Positions 25,489 through 32,046 are shown, numbered from the stretch's first letter. The stretch is DNA of 39,831 bases from Clostridia bacterium (GCA_017444785.1 JAFSVX010000020.1:1-39831), one strand, 5' to 3'. Program-made: numbers and translations. The notes: generated from the sequence alone by a model not told the origin.

Positions 25489-25635
25489 GGCTCCCCTGAT
25501 TCGTCGCAACTCGTCCTTATTGCTCATTTTGACTTTAATCAAAATTTCGCCTTACTGTCGGTTACTCCTCTCCCCGCACGAAAATCATAGATTTCCTACA
25601 GGGACCCCATACAAGAATCCTACCCTTGTGAGCAA
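25489..25635 (-). repeat. tRNA-Asn repeat cassette 2
   Basis: On the minus strand this follows the terminator at 25636-25669. It opens with GCTCACAAGGGTAGGATTC, contains GGGGAGAGGA (25575-25566), GGCGAAA, a 7-bp hairpin ATTTTGA/TCAAAAT (25526-25532, 25539-25545) and GACGA, and ends in AATCAGGGGAGCC, a degenerate copy of the tRNA-Asn 3' end. It is spaced 181 bp from the next unit. Noncoding: frames are interrupted by stops. Confidence 0.75.
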
Positions 25636-25681
25636 AAAAAATAGCGACGCTGATGCGTCACTATTTTTTGGCTCCCCGGAT
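25615..25681. repeat. Exact 67-bp direct repeat, copy B
   Basis: Identical to 25802-25868 over all 67 bp. It consists of a tRNA-Asn 3'-end segment (CCGGGGAGCC on the minus strand), the terminator hairpin and the start of a cassette. Confidence 0.97.
25636..25669 (-). terminator. Terminator between the two tRNA-Asn cassettes
   Basis: The same hairpin as at 25823-25856 (AAAAAATAG-GACGC / GCGTC-CTATTTTTT with one mismatch and a TGAT loop), part of the 67-bp exact repeat. It sits directly after a copy of the tRNA 3' end. Confidence 0.9.
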
Positions 25682-25822
25682 TCGTCAGAACTCATGCTTG
25701 TCTTAGCTTGTTTTGAAAATTCAAAACTTCGCCTTGTCTTTCGCATGGTTCTTCCTCTCCCCACAAAACCACTGCGTATTTTTGCGGGGCACCCCAATTA
25801 TGAATCCTACCCTTGTGAGCAA
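25670..25822 (-). repeat. tRNA-Asn repeat cassette 1
   Basis: The first unit after tRNA-Asn and its terminator (minus strand). It opens with GCTCACAAGGGTAGGATTC, then a hairpin with arms 25780-25789 and 25759-25768 (9 of 10 pairs), GGGGAGAGGA, CATGC...GCATG enclosing a 7-bp hairpin GTTTTGA/TCAAAAC (25710-25727), TGACGA, and finally GAATCCGGGGAGCCA matching the tRNA 3' end. GGATTC near the start and GAATCC at the end could pair. Unit spacing is 187 bp. A frame of 70 codons crosses it but has no Shine-Dalgarno. Confidence 0.78.
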
Positions 25823-25868
25823 AAAAAATAGCGACGCTGATGCGTCACTATTTTTTGGCTCCCCGGAT
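25802..25868. repeat. Exact 67-bp direct repeat, copy A (includes tRNA-Asn 3' end)
   Basis: Identical to 25615-25681. This copy contains the authentic 3' end of tRNA-Asn. Confidence 0.97.
25823..25856 (-). terminator. tRNA-Asn terminator
   Basis: Arms 25823-25837 and 25842-25856 form a 14-of-15-bp stem with loop TGAT. It starts immediately at the encoded CCA of tRNA-Asn, on the minus strand followed by eight T. Confidence 0.92.
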
Positions 25869-25930
25869 AGGATTCGGACCTACGACCTTGTGATTAACAG
25901 TCACCTGCTCCACCACTGAGCTACCGGGGA
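25856..25930 (-). tRNA. tRNA-Asn(GTT)
   Basis: On the minus strand: acceptor TCCCCGG (25930-25924) pairs with CCGGGGA, D-arm GCTCAGTGGTGGAGC, anticodon GTT (plus-strand AAC, 25896-25898), T-loop TCCGAATCC, discriminator G and encoded CCA at 25858-25856. The first pair of the anticodon stem appears mismatched. A strong promoter lies 44 bp upstream, with a hairpin-forming sequence (ACTTACGCTTGG / CCAAACGCAAGT) in the 5' leader. Confidence 0.95.
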
Positions 25931-25973
25931 ATATATGTAAACTTACGCTTGGTTTCCAAACGCAAGTAAACGT

Positions 25974-26002
25974 ATTATATAATAAACCTTTCAAGATTGC
26001 AA
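25974..26002 (-). promoter_or_regulatory. tRNA-Asn promoter
   Basis: On the minus strand: TTGCAA (26002-25997), 17-bp spacer, TATAAT (25979-25974). Confidence 0.75.
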
Positions 26003-26135
26003 GTGTTTTTGAAATTTTTATCTAAGTTTTTATAAAATAATCAATATTCCACCTGCAATGATAATTTTGATTGCGGTTAAATCGATTATAATTCATTTTT
26101 TGTATTATTCATTCAAAATATTAAATATGATCAAT

Positions 26136-26714
26136 TTATTCAATATAATCGATGATAAAACTTGCGACAGCATCTTCAAACTCGACATTAAGCCTATAAG
26201 TTTGGCTATACTCAAGCCCAGTTATGCTCTCTTTAAGTATATCAGTAACTGCTTTCATATTTTCACTTGTTATCAAAACATCAATACCAAACCAAGAGTC
26301 GCCAACATCTTTAATAAATTCATCAGTGAGTGCTTCGCTGAGATTTATTTCATAAGTTGACTGCACATCATCGCTTGTGATGTTTGCAATAAAAACAGCT
26401 TTTACAAACGCGCCGGTGTCAAGAAATGAGTATTTTTCAAGAACTGTGTAAGTTTTTCCATCCACATCAAACTCTGTTTCGCCATCATGGTAAATAGGAT
26501 TGTCTTTTCCGATGATATAGACTTTCTCAGTATGATATTTATCTTTATAGACAAGTTTTTCAACAGACTTTTCCACCTCCACCGTTTTGTATGGTCTTGG
26601 CAGAACAATCGCAAGCACAACAATAGCCACCAAAAGCGCAGCAATGATACTAAGATAAATCTTGTCGCGTCTTGTTATTTTGATAGTGATTTCATCTTTA
26701 GAATTGTTTTCCAT
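26136..26714 (-). CDS. Hypothetical single-pass membrane protein, 192 residues
   Basis: Not recognised. It has a short basic cytoplasmic head (KITRRDK), one membrane helix (about 20-39, IYLSIIAALLVAIVVLAIVL), and an extracellular beta-rich domain of about 150 residues with Asp/Glu and Tyr-rich strands (YHDGETEFDVDGKTYTVLEKY). It begins 2 nt after the stop of the 143-residue membrane protein gene, so the two form an operon and may act as one envelope complex. Confidence 0.75.
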   Translation of the reverse strand: MENNSKDEITIKITRRDKIYLSIIAALLVAIVVLAIVLPRPYKTVEVEKSVEKLVYKDKYHTEKVYIIGKDNPIYHDGETEFDVDGKTYTVLEKYSFLDTGAFVKAVFIANITSDDVQSTYEINLSEALTDEFIKDVGDSWFGIDVLITSENMKAVTDILKESITGLEYSQTYRLNVEFEDAVASFIIDYIE

Positions 26715-26716
26715 AA

Positions 26717-27148
26717 CTACCTCAAGATGATTGTGGAAGAAGTTGGGCAGATCTCCTCACCTTCCGCCAAAACAATAGATTCACCATGCTTATACTCTTT
26801 CACATAGTTACCAATACGGATATTGAATGTTCCCTCATTTTCATAGGCAGAAAGAACGGTATATTTTCCTGGCTTAATCACACCTTTTTTGTCCACTTTC
26901 ACCATTTTTCTTGGTTGCAAAACGATATCGTCTTTGACGTATGACACATTCTGGTTGCCTTCTTTATCCACGATTTCCGCATCAGGAGTATATCTTACGC
27001 CGTCTTTTTCCACGACATCTTCAACCTGTCTTGACTTAGACTCTTTTTTCTCTTTATTTTTTTTTACCATTTTCTTGATGGTTATAATTGATGTTATAAA
27101 CACAATTAAACCCAAAATTCCATAAAAAATATATCTTATAAAATCCAT
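26717..27148 (-). CDS. Hypothetical membrane-anchored protein, 143 residues
   Basis: Not recognised. An N-terminal membrane helix (about 6-24, YIFYGILGLIVFITSIITI) is followed by a Lys-rich linker and a compact beta domain (PGKYTVLSAYENEGTFNIRIGNYVKEYKHGESIVLAEGEEI) resembling small extracellular beta-sandwich folds in general outline only. AGGAG stands before the ATG at 27148. First gene of a two-gene unit with the 192-residue protein. Confidence 0.75.
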   Translation of the reverse strand: MDFIRYIFYGILGLIVFITSIITIKKMVKKNKEKKESKSRQVEDVVEKDGVRYTPDAEIVDKEGNQNVSYVKDDIVLQPRKMVKVDKKGVIKPGKYTVLSAYENEGTFNIRIGNYVKEYKHGESIVLAEGEEICPTSSTIILR

Positions 27149-27222
27149 AAGAATTCTCCTTTCTTATTTTAGTTTAGCATTATTTTCTTGTTTTTACAAG
27201 CAAAAATGATGCATTTTGCAAA

Positions 27223-27783
27223 TTATTCATGCCCAGGATAGACTTTTTTACCTATAAGATAGGGCTTCAGTTTGATCAGACTTGTAACAAGTTTGCTTCG
27301 ATTTCCGTCCAAAAGGTCAGTCCTGCCATAGACTCCGTCACCAAAATATGTGTCCCCAGTGAATATTTTGTCGCCATAGATAATACACACACTACCCGAG
27401 GTGTGCCCAGGGGTGAAAATAAACTCAAATTCCTAACTTAAAAGTTCTTTTTTACCCTCTATAATAAATTCATCAGGCAAACACTTTGGTACTGTGCAGT
27501 CATACAAAAATCCCATGTTTATCTCACTGTCCAAAAGCTTTGGTGCATCGTCCTCACTGATCAGCACTTTTGCACCCATATCTTTAAGCGCTTTTGCAGA
27601 GAAAATATGATCAAAATGCCCATGTGTCAAGACAACAAACTCTGGCTGAACTTTAAGCTCTGAAATGGTCTTTAAAATCAGGTCGGTGTCAAGTCCCGGA
27701 TCAATAACAATAGCCTTCCCATCTTTTGAAAGCACATAGCAATTTTCATTCAATTGTCCGTTCGTAATCTTAGTTATTTTCAT
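27223..27783 (-). pseudogene. Metallo-beta-lactamase-fold hydrolase interrupted by an in-frame TAG
   Basis: The first 116 codons encode a glyoxalase-II-like start with THGHFDH (H54, H56, D58, H59) and end at TAG (27435-27433). Past the stop, the same frame continues for 69 codons with [37 protein letters not shown] and VYPGHE, which supply the remaining metal ligands (PGHT, GD, PGHE). One point change (for example TAT or TAC to TAG, a Tyr) restores a full 186-residue enzyme. No other damage is seen, so the break is recent, a sequence error, or a suppressed stop. It lies 16 bp after the DUF2804-like gene. Confidence 0.85.
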
Positions 27784-27799
27784 GTTTATCCAACGTTAA

Positions 27800-28837
27800 T
27801 TATAAAATATTGATGATGTGGTCAGCATAGCCATACACGTTTTCAAGCTTAATCATACTGCCATCGTCAAGAGTGATTTTGCCCGAAAATGAGCCAAACG
27901 CTTGATTGTGGTTATGCAAAAAGCAAAGTCCAAAAATTTTGTGTTTATTCAGTGCCACAGGATCAAAGGTCAACTCAATTTTTCCATCACTGCTGTAAAA
28001 TGTCCAGGTTCCCATATAGTCTTTGCCCGAGCCTTGCTTTTGAATATAGATCTTGACCTCATCAATAAACTCCATTTTTCCGTCATAGCAAAGCATGCTT
28101 TTGTCGTTAATTTCATTATTGCCTGGGCCCATGCTCAGTTTCATGGCAAGGGGTTTCTCACGATCCACTTTGAAAAGCAAACATGCATTTCGCATGGTAG
28201 TTTTAAGTGGAAAACAGCCTCTTGAAAACTCATAAAGAGCTTGGCTTTCCTCTTCATAGATCCCATATTCTTTGCCGGCAAGTGTGAATCTTCCTGCCAC
28301 ACTTGAAGCACAAATAGTGTTTGTAAAACAGAAATGATATGGATTTTTGAAAGTTGACGACTCCAAAAAGTCCATTTTATTATCAAGTTGAACAGTGAAA
28401 TCGAACACAAAATTTGAGTTCGTCTCGTTGGTGAAAAAGTTGTCAAAATAGCCTGTCAAGTGGGTTTTCCCGCCGTTGATATCAAATTTAAACTCAGCAT
28501 TTTCAGTCTTAAGATAGGAAACGCCTTTTTCTGGATTATCTGAAAGGATTGTGGCATTTAAAGGCCTCTTTATCTTGGATTTGTTGAAATAAACCTTATT
28601 TCTCATAAAGTCGACAACAGTGGCAGTCGCAAACGCCAAACCATTGCGCTCAGTTATTGCTAAAGATAAAGCGAATCTTGAATCGGAAATATAAAACAAA
28701 TCCTGAGCTTTGATCTTCTTTTTATTTTTAGCACAATCTTGATTGTAAGAAAGCACAAGCTTATCTGTAAAGCAATAGTTTTTGACTCTGCCGTCTGCAT
28801 TCAAAAGTACATCTTTTTTCACAAGTTTTTCTGACAT
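27800..28837 (-). CDS. DUF2804-like protein
   Basis: A 345-residue, beta-rich protein without signal or membrane segment. The N-terminal RVKNYCFTDKLVLSYNQD...DLFYISDSRFALSLAITERNGLAFATATVVDF and the C-terminal SSDGKIELTFDPVALNKHK...QAFGSFSGKITLDDGSMIKLENVYGYADH follow the DUF2804 pattern (paired lipocalin-like halves ending in 'fGrfsG.l.l.dG..i.i....G..E'). The final Trp typical of the family is absent. The function of the family is not established to my knowledge. The start at 28837 has AAAGGGGAATAGAT upstream. Confidence 0.65.
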   Translation of the reverse strand: MSEKLVKKDVLLNADGRVKNYCFTDKLVLSYNQDCAKNKKKIKAQDLFYISDSRFALSLAITERNGLAFATATVVDFMRNKVYFNKSKIKRPLNATILSDNPEKGVSYLKTENAEFKFDINGGKTHLTGYFDNFFTNETNSNFVFDFTVQLDNKMDFLESSTFKNPYHFCFTNTICASSVAGRFTLAGKEYGIYEEESQALYEFSRGCFPLKTTMRNACLLFKVDREKPLAMKLSMGPGNNEINDKSMLCYDGKMEFIDEVKIYIQKQGSGKDYMGTWTFYSSDGKIELTFDPVALNKHKIFGLCFLHNHNQAFGSFSGKITLDDGSMIKLENVYGYADHIINIL

Positions 28838-29035
28838 ATCTATTCCCCTTTAAACGAATAAATCAATTTTAAACAAGTAAATTTTTGCCCCAAGCAATAA
28901 AAAAAATAATTTTACTGATGTTATAATAACATATTTTTTATAACTCTGTAAAATTATTTTAACTATTATTTAATATTTTTATGTGATATCTTTGTATAGG
29001 TCTCAAAGATTTCAACATTAAAGATATAATCTATC

Positions 29036-29064
29036 TTGAAAAACTAAAAAATATATGATATAAT
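29036..29064 (+). promoter_or_regulatory. Promoter of the HAD-like gene (near-leaderless)
   Basis: TTGAAA (29036-29041), 17-bp spacer, TATAAT (29059-29064). The ATG at 29075 lies 10 nt after the -10 box, so the leader would be about 0-4 nt and contains no Shine-Dalgarno. Confidence 0.75.
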
Positions 29065-29074
29065 TGCCAAGTCT

Positions 29075-29992
29075 ATGATGAAAACAACTTTGAAAGACAA
29101 CCAAATATTGATGTTTATCGACTTTAATAATACTCTTGTCGACTATGAAAATGAGTATAACGACTTCACCCCTCGCGGAATGGATGAAGCCATTTACAGT
29201 CGTCCTTTTACCATACGCAAAAGAGTTATCGATTGTTTAAGATACTTTGAAAAACAGACCGGTCTGACTCCTGTTGTCTGTGTTGTTACCAACGCGAAAG
29301 CTGATGCACTTGATATAAATGGTTCGCCAGGAATTTTTGAAGATTTCAAAATGACTTTTTTCCCTCCTGAGCAGCTTTTAAACAATTCTCTTTCACAAGC
29401 TTGTGCAAAGTATTTAAAATATATCACATATGCTAGGAATGATTACTATTTCAAAGTAAATCCAGAAAAATATACAAATAACATGTTTGAAAAAGTTTAC
29501 TTTGATGATAAAATCTTGACAATCAGGTATGCTCCTGACTTTAAGAAAAAAGAAATGGTTGACAGAATGTTAACAACACTTGATCCAACCAAAAGCACCA
29601 GCAAATACATTATTTTTGCCGGCGACAGCATCAAAGACGACTACCCAATGAAAGAAGTTGAGACTCCTGAAGGTGTCTGCAAGATTTTCATAAGACCATT
29701 CCGTGCGAAAAAAACCGCCTCTCCACACGTAAAATTGCAATTTGCAAAAGCTAAAGGTGAAATATTTACAATGAAAAACCAACAAAATGGCAAAATAATA
29801 AAACACCTTGACTATAACAATATTCAATTTCTGCCTATTGATGAGCAACTTAAACTTGACAATTATTCCAGCGGAGACATCATTTATCTTACTCAGAAAA
29901 ACAGTAGAGGTCTTACTGATGGCCTATATAAAGCCGCCGATTTCATTGCAAGTAATCTCCAAAATAAAGAAGATACAGAAGAAATGGAATAA
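29075..29992 (+). CDS. HAD-superfamily-like protein with Asn in the second catalytic position
   Basis: The protein has HAD landmarks: motif I MFIDFNNTLVD (nucleophile D16), motif II VVTN (T72) and motif IV GDSIKDD (183-189, acidic pair for Mg). In motif I the residue two after the nucleophile is Asn18 instead of the usual Asp acid/base, as in some non-phosphatase HAD enzymes, so phosphatase activity is uncertain. A Lys between motifs II and IV is plausible but not assigned. The C-terminal 80 residues are an extra domain I do not recognise. It begins essentially at the transcription start. No operon partner; tRNA genes follow. Confidence 0.65.
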   Translation: MMKTTLKDNQILMFIDFNNTLVDYENEYNDFTPRGMDEAIYSRPFTIRKRVIDCLRYFEKQTGLTPVVCVVTNAKADALDINGSPGIFEDFKMTFFPPEQLLNNSLSQACAKYLKYITYARNDYYFKVNPEKYTNNMFEKVYFDDKILTIRYAPDFKKKEMVDRMLTTLDPTKSTSKYIIFAGDSIKDDYPMKEVETPEGVCKIFIRPFRAKKTASPHVKLQFAKAKGEIFTMKNQQNGKIIKHLDYNNIQFLPIDEQLKLDNYSSGDIIYLTQKNSRGLTDGLYKAADFIASNLQNKEDTEEME

Positions 29993-30072
29993 ATCATAAC
30001 GTTATATGCACAAATCATAAAATGCTATATAAACAAAAATTTACAAGATGTTAAAAAATTTTGGAAAATATG

Positions 30073-30101
30073 TTGACAAAAACAATCAGTTTTGCTATTA
30101 T
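30073..30101 (+). promoter_or_regulatory. Promoter of the tRNA-Ala/tRNA-Ile unit
   Basis: TTGACA (30073-30078), 17-bp spacer, TATTAT (30096-30101), about 34 bp before tRNA-Ala. Confidence 0.85.
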
Positions 30102-30134
30102 AAGTAAGCATTTTGATTGAAGTGCATCTTTTGT

Positions 30135-30211
30135 GGGGGTATAGCTCAGCTGGCTAGAGCACCTGCCTTGCAAGCAGGGGGTCAGCGGTTCGAATCCGCT
30201 TACCTCCACCA
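30135..30211 (+). tRNA. tRNA-Ala(TGC)
   Basis: Acceptor GGGGGTA pairs with TACCTCC, anticodon stem CCTGC/GCAGG around CTTGCAA with anticodon TGC (30169-30171), T-arm AGCGGTTCGAATCCGCT, discriminator A and encoded CCA (30209-30211). Confidence 0.97.
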
Positions 30212-30321
30212 CACGGTGATAAAGGTTTATACCTCACCCTCGCATTCATGCTCTGTTGCGAGTAAAAATAACAGACATAATTTATAAAATCATTTTTTAT
30301 GAACACCATTAAAAATGATAT

Positions 30322-30398
30322 AGGATTGTAGCTCAGCTGGTTAGAGCACCACCCTGATAAGGTGGGGGTCGGTGGTTCGAGTCCACTCAATCCTACCA
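30322..30398 (+). tRNA. tRNA-Ile(GAT)
   Basis: Acceptor AGGATTG pairs with CAATCCT, anticodon stem CCACC/GGTGG around CTGATAA with anticodon GAT (30356-30358), T-arm GGTGGTTCGAGTCCACT, encoded CCA (30396-30398). The Ala-Ile pair outside an rRNA operon shares one promoter. The 110-bp spacer holds two small inverted repeats. Confidence 0.97.
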
Positions 30399-30635
30399 GC
30401 AAAAAGCCAAGCACTTGCTTGGCCTTTTTTGTTGGTGATTTAGTGACTTGACATTCTCCGGTCCCCCACCTTATCAAGACTGGGGTCCCCATAAAATTAC
30501 GCAAGTGGTTTTATGGGGAGAGGAACGGCCATGCGTTTACACAAGCGAAGTTCTTGCTTTTGCAAAAACAAGCAAAAGTCAAGCATGAGCCGTGACGACG
30601 TGGGGGCCGTGGTTCGAGTCCACTCAATCCTACCA
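30399..30635 (+). repeat. tRNA-Ile repeat cassette 1
   Basis: After the tRNA comes a terminator, then CCCCCACCTTATCA (30463-30476, the exact complement of tRNA-Ile 30355-30368), a 10-bp hairpin CCCCATAAAA/TTTTATGGGG (30487-30496, 30509-30518), GGGGAGAGGA, CATGC...GCATG enclosing CTTTTGC/GCAAAAG (30557-30563, 30572-30578), TGACGA and finally a copy of the tRNA 3' end (30600-30635, last 27 nt identical). CCCCCAC near the start and GTGGGGG at the end could pair. The core matches tRNA-Asn cassette 1 on the other strand. Noncoding. Confidence 0.8.
30401..30430 (+). terminator. tRNA-Ile terminator
   Basis: AAAAAGCCAAGC / GCTTGGC-TTTTTT with a 4-nt loop, 2 nt after the CCA end of tRNA-Ile. Confidence 0.92.
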
Positions 30636-30924
30636 ACAAATAAAGCACCCTTGTGGTGCTTTTATTTTTGGGTTGAATTGGACTTGACAAACACCCACTT
30701 GCGAGATGTATGTACGCTATAATTATGCGGAAAATTTATGGCAGCAGATTTGTTTAGATTTTTGAGATAAAAGGCAGGAATAAGGTTCGCCATAAGGTGA
30801 TCCTATGGCGGTTCTTATTCGTGAGCTTTTAGCCAAAAAGATGAATAAAGATGCGTTGAATCGTTGGCGCCGATTCGGTAGAGAGGCGCAATACTTTCCT
30901 TTCGAGTCCACTTGAGTCCTACCA
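30636..30924 (+). repeat. tRNA-Ile repeat cassette 2 (divergent)
   Basis: Begins with its own terminator after the tRNA copy and ends at 30901-30924 with TTCGAGTCCACTTGAGTCCT plus ACCA, a degenerate copy of the tRNA-Ile 3' end. The middle differs from the other units: a large hairpin with arms 30778-30794 and 30804-30820 (14 of 17 pairs, GAATAAG...CGCCATA) and a GAATC/GATTC-flanked GGCGCC further on. The shared GGGGAGAGGA core is absent. Confidence 0.65.
30638..30667 (+). terminator. Terminator after the first tRNA-Ile 3'-end copy
   Basis: AAATAAAGCACC / GGTGCTTTTATTT with a short loop and one bulge, 2 nt after the copied CCA. Confidence 0.85.
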
Positions 30925-31020
30925 ACAAAAAGCCAAGCTTTTGCTTGGCTTTTTTTGTTGGTGTTATGTGGGCTTATTGTCGCCTATCCCCACCTTATCA
31001 AAACTGGGGTCCCCATAATA
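30925..31020 (+). repeat. tRNA-Ile repeat cassette 3 (truncated)
   Basis: Repeats the start of cassette 1: terminator, then CCCCACCTTATCA (30988-31000, antisense to the tRNA-Ile anticodon arm) and ACTGGGGTCCCCATAA, after which the match stops at about 31019. No tRNA 3'-end copy closes it. Confidence 0.72.
30926..30960 (+). terminator. Terminator after the second tRNA-Ile 3'-end copy
   Basis: A long stem with the same AAAAAGCCAAGC / GCTTGGCTTTTTT core as at 30401-30430, extended by CAAC/GTTG. Confidence 0.9.
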
Positions 31021-31044
31021 ATATATCTAATTTTTTTCCTTGCA

Positions 31045-31083
31045 AAAAGTAAAAGAACGCTACATAAACGTTCTTTTACTTTT
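31045..31083 (-). terminator. Terminator of the yjbR-type gene
   Basis: AAAAGTAAAAGAACG (31045-31059) pairs with CGTTCTTTTACTTTT (31069-31083). On the minus strand it follows the stop at 31112 and ends in a T-run. Confidence 0.88.
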
Positions 31084-31111
31084 AAATTTATTTTATGCTT
31101 TCAAGACAAAT

Positions 31112-31495
31112 TTAATTGCTCTTTTTCTTTCTCCCTGTCGCCACAAAGCTTTGATCAAGAAGGTCATAAATTTGTTTCAGCTCAACTGAGCCATCAAGAA
31201 GAATTGAAATCCAATTGCCACGTGCGATGTGATAGCCATCAATGATTCCATTTTGCTTTATAAGAAATTCTTTAAACATAAAGTCAGCAGCTTTTACGTT
31301 AAGAATATCAGCTACTCCATCTTTGTCTATTCCAAGCTTTTTATATGGCACATCCATGATAATGCCATACCACTTTTTATTATCTTTGTGCCTGAACACA
31401 CAATAATTTGGAAAACGAAACCAAGGATACTCAATTTCGCTTTGATATACCTCTTTCACATATTCAAAAATTTTTTCACGAAGTGATTTTATCAT
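31112..31495 (-). CDS. MmcQ/YjbR family protein
   Basis: A 127-residue protein with the MmcQ/YjbR (CyaY-like fold) pattern: an N-terminal helix, EYPWFRFPNYCVFRHKDNKKWYGIIMDV, then a central NVKAADFMFKEFLIKQNGIIDGYHIARGNWISILLDGSVEL block in which the His and the 'NWI.I.LDG' strand are characteristic, and the closing LLDQSFVATGRK. Some members are annotated as DNA-binding; the true role is unclear. The start at 31495 has no good Shine-Dalgarno. It is followed by a strong terminator and preceded, 44 bp away, by the peroxidase gene. Confidence 0.88.
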   Translation of the reverse strand: MIKSLREKIFEYVKEVYQSEIEYPWFRFPNYCVFRHKDNKKWYGIIMDVPYKKLGIDKDGVADILNVKAADFMFKEFLIKQNGIIDGYHIARGNWISILLDGSVELKQIYDLLDQSFVATGRKKKSN

Positions 31496-31539
31496 AAGTC
31501 AAGCACTTAAATTAAAGATTTTAATTAAAGATGATTTTA

Positions 31540-32019
31540 TTATTTTTTTAACTCTTCTTTTACTCTGTCAAGAAAGCTTTCAGGCTTATCCATTGGCCCA
31601 AAGCGATCAACAACCTCACCTTTTCTGTTGATTAAAAACTTTGTGAAATTCCATTTGATTGATTGCGCCTTTCCCTTCTCATTTTGAGTTATAAGCCAAT
31701 TATAAAGTGGATCTGCATTTTTCCCCTTAACATCAATCTTCTTAAACCTTGTAAACTTAGTATTAAACTTTAATGTGCAGAAAGTGTTGATTTCATCATC
31801 TGTTCCTGGCGCCTGATGCATGAACTGATTGCAAGGAAAATCAAGGATTTCAAACCCCTGATCCTTAAGCTCTTCATACATACTCTCAAGTGCATCATAT
31901 TGTGGAGTGAATCCACATTTTGTCGCAGTATTCACAACAAGCAAAACCTTGCCTTCATACTTTGAAAGGCTTACTTCCTCTCCATTTTGTGCCATAACTT
32001 TGAAATCATAAATAGTCAT
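31540..32019 (-). CDS. Glutathione/thioredoxin peroxidase (GPx family)
   Basis: Reduces hydroperoxides in the cytosol. The catalytic Cys is C35 in NTATKCGFTPQY (Cys rather than selenocysteine). C63 in FPCNQF is the likely resolving Cys, so thioredoxin rather than glutathione is the probable reductant. Q65, W123 and N124 (IKWNFTKF) complete the tetrad. At 159 residues it has the bacterial BsaA-type length. AAAGGAG stands before the ATG at 32019. It is grouped with a flavodoxin-like gene just upstream on the same strand. Confidence 0.93.
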   Translation of the reverse strand: MTIYDFKVMAQNGEEVSLSKYEGKVLLVVNTATKCGFTPQYDALESMYEELKDQGFEILDFPCNQFMHQAPGTDDEINTFCTLKFNTKFTRFKKIDVKGKNADPLYNWLITQNEKGKAQSIKWNFTKFLINRKGEVVDRFGPMDKPESFLDRVKEELKK

Positions 32020-32046
32020 AATTTTCTCCTTTTTTATTTTTTTATT

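Noticed and set aside
25418-25919. Plus-strand frames crossing the tRNA-Asn repeat region
   Set aside because: Antisense to tRNA and terminators; they contain repeated low-complexity translations.
27229-27441. 70-codon plus-strand frame
   Set aside because: It is antisense to the downstream half of the split metallo-beta-lactamase gene, whose own frame is clearly protein-like.
27223-27783. TAG recoded as an amino acid genome-wide
   Set aside because: The YigZ-type gene ends naturally at TAG at the expected family length, so TAG works as a stop.
30154-30504. 116-codon minus-strand frame across tRNA-Ala and tRNA-Ile, with SGLEPPTPTLSGWCSNQLSY and GGKRIRTADPLLARQVL
   Set aside because: These are the familiar translations of tRNA genes read on the opposite strand. 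No ribosome site.
30513-30722. 69-codon plus-strand frame (MGRGTAMRLHKRSS...) and its look-alike at 25585-25797 minus
   Set aside because: The frames resemble each other because the cassettes are homologous, but the Asn 2 unit has stops in the same frame, lengths vary, no Shine-Dalgarno is present, and hairpin pairing rather than codons is conserved.
25489-31020. Integrated phage or ICE at the tRNA genes
   Set aside because: tRNA 3'-end copies resemble attachment sites, but the intervals are under 300 bp and contain no integrase or other mobile-element gene.
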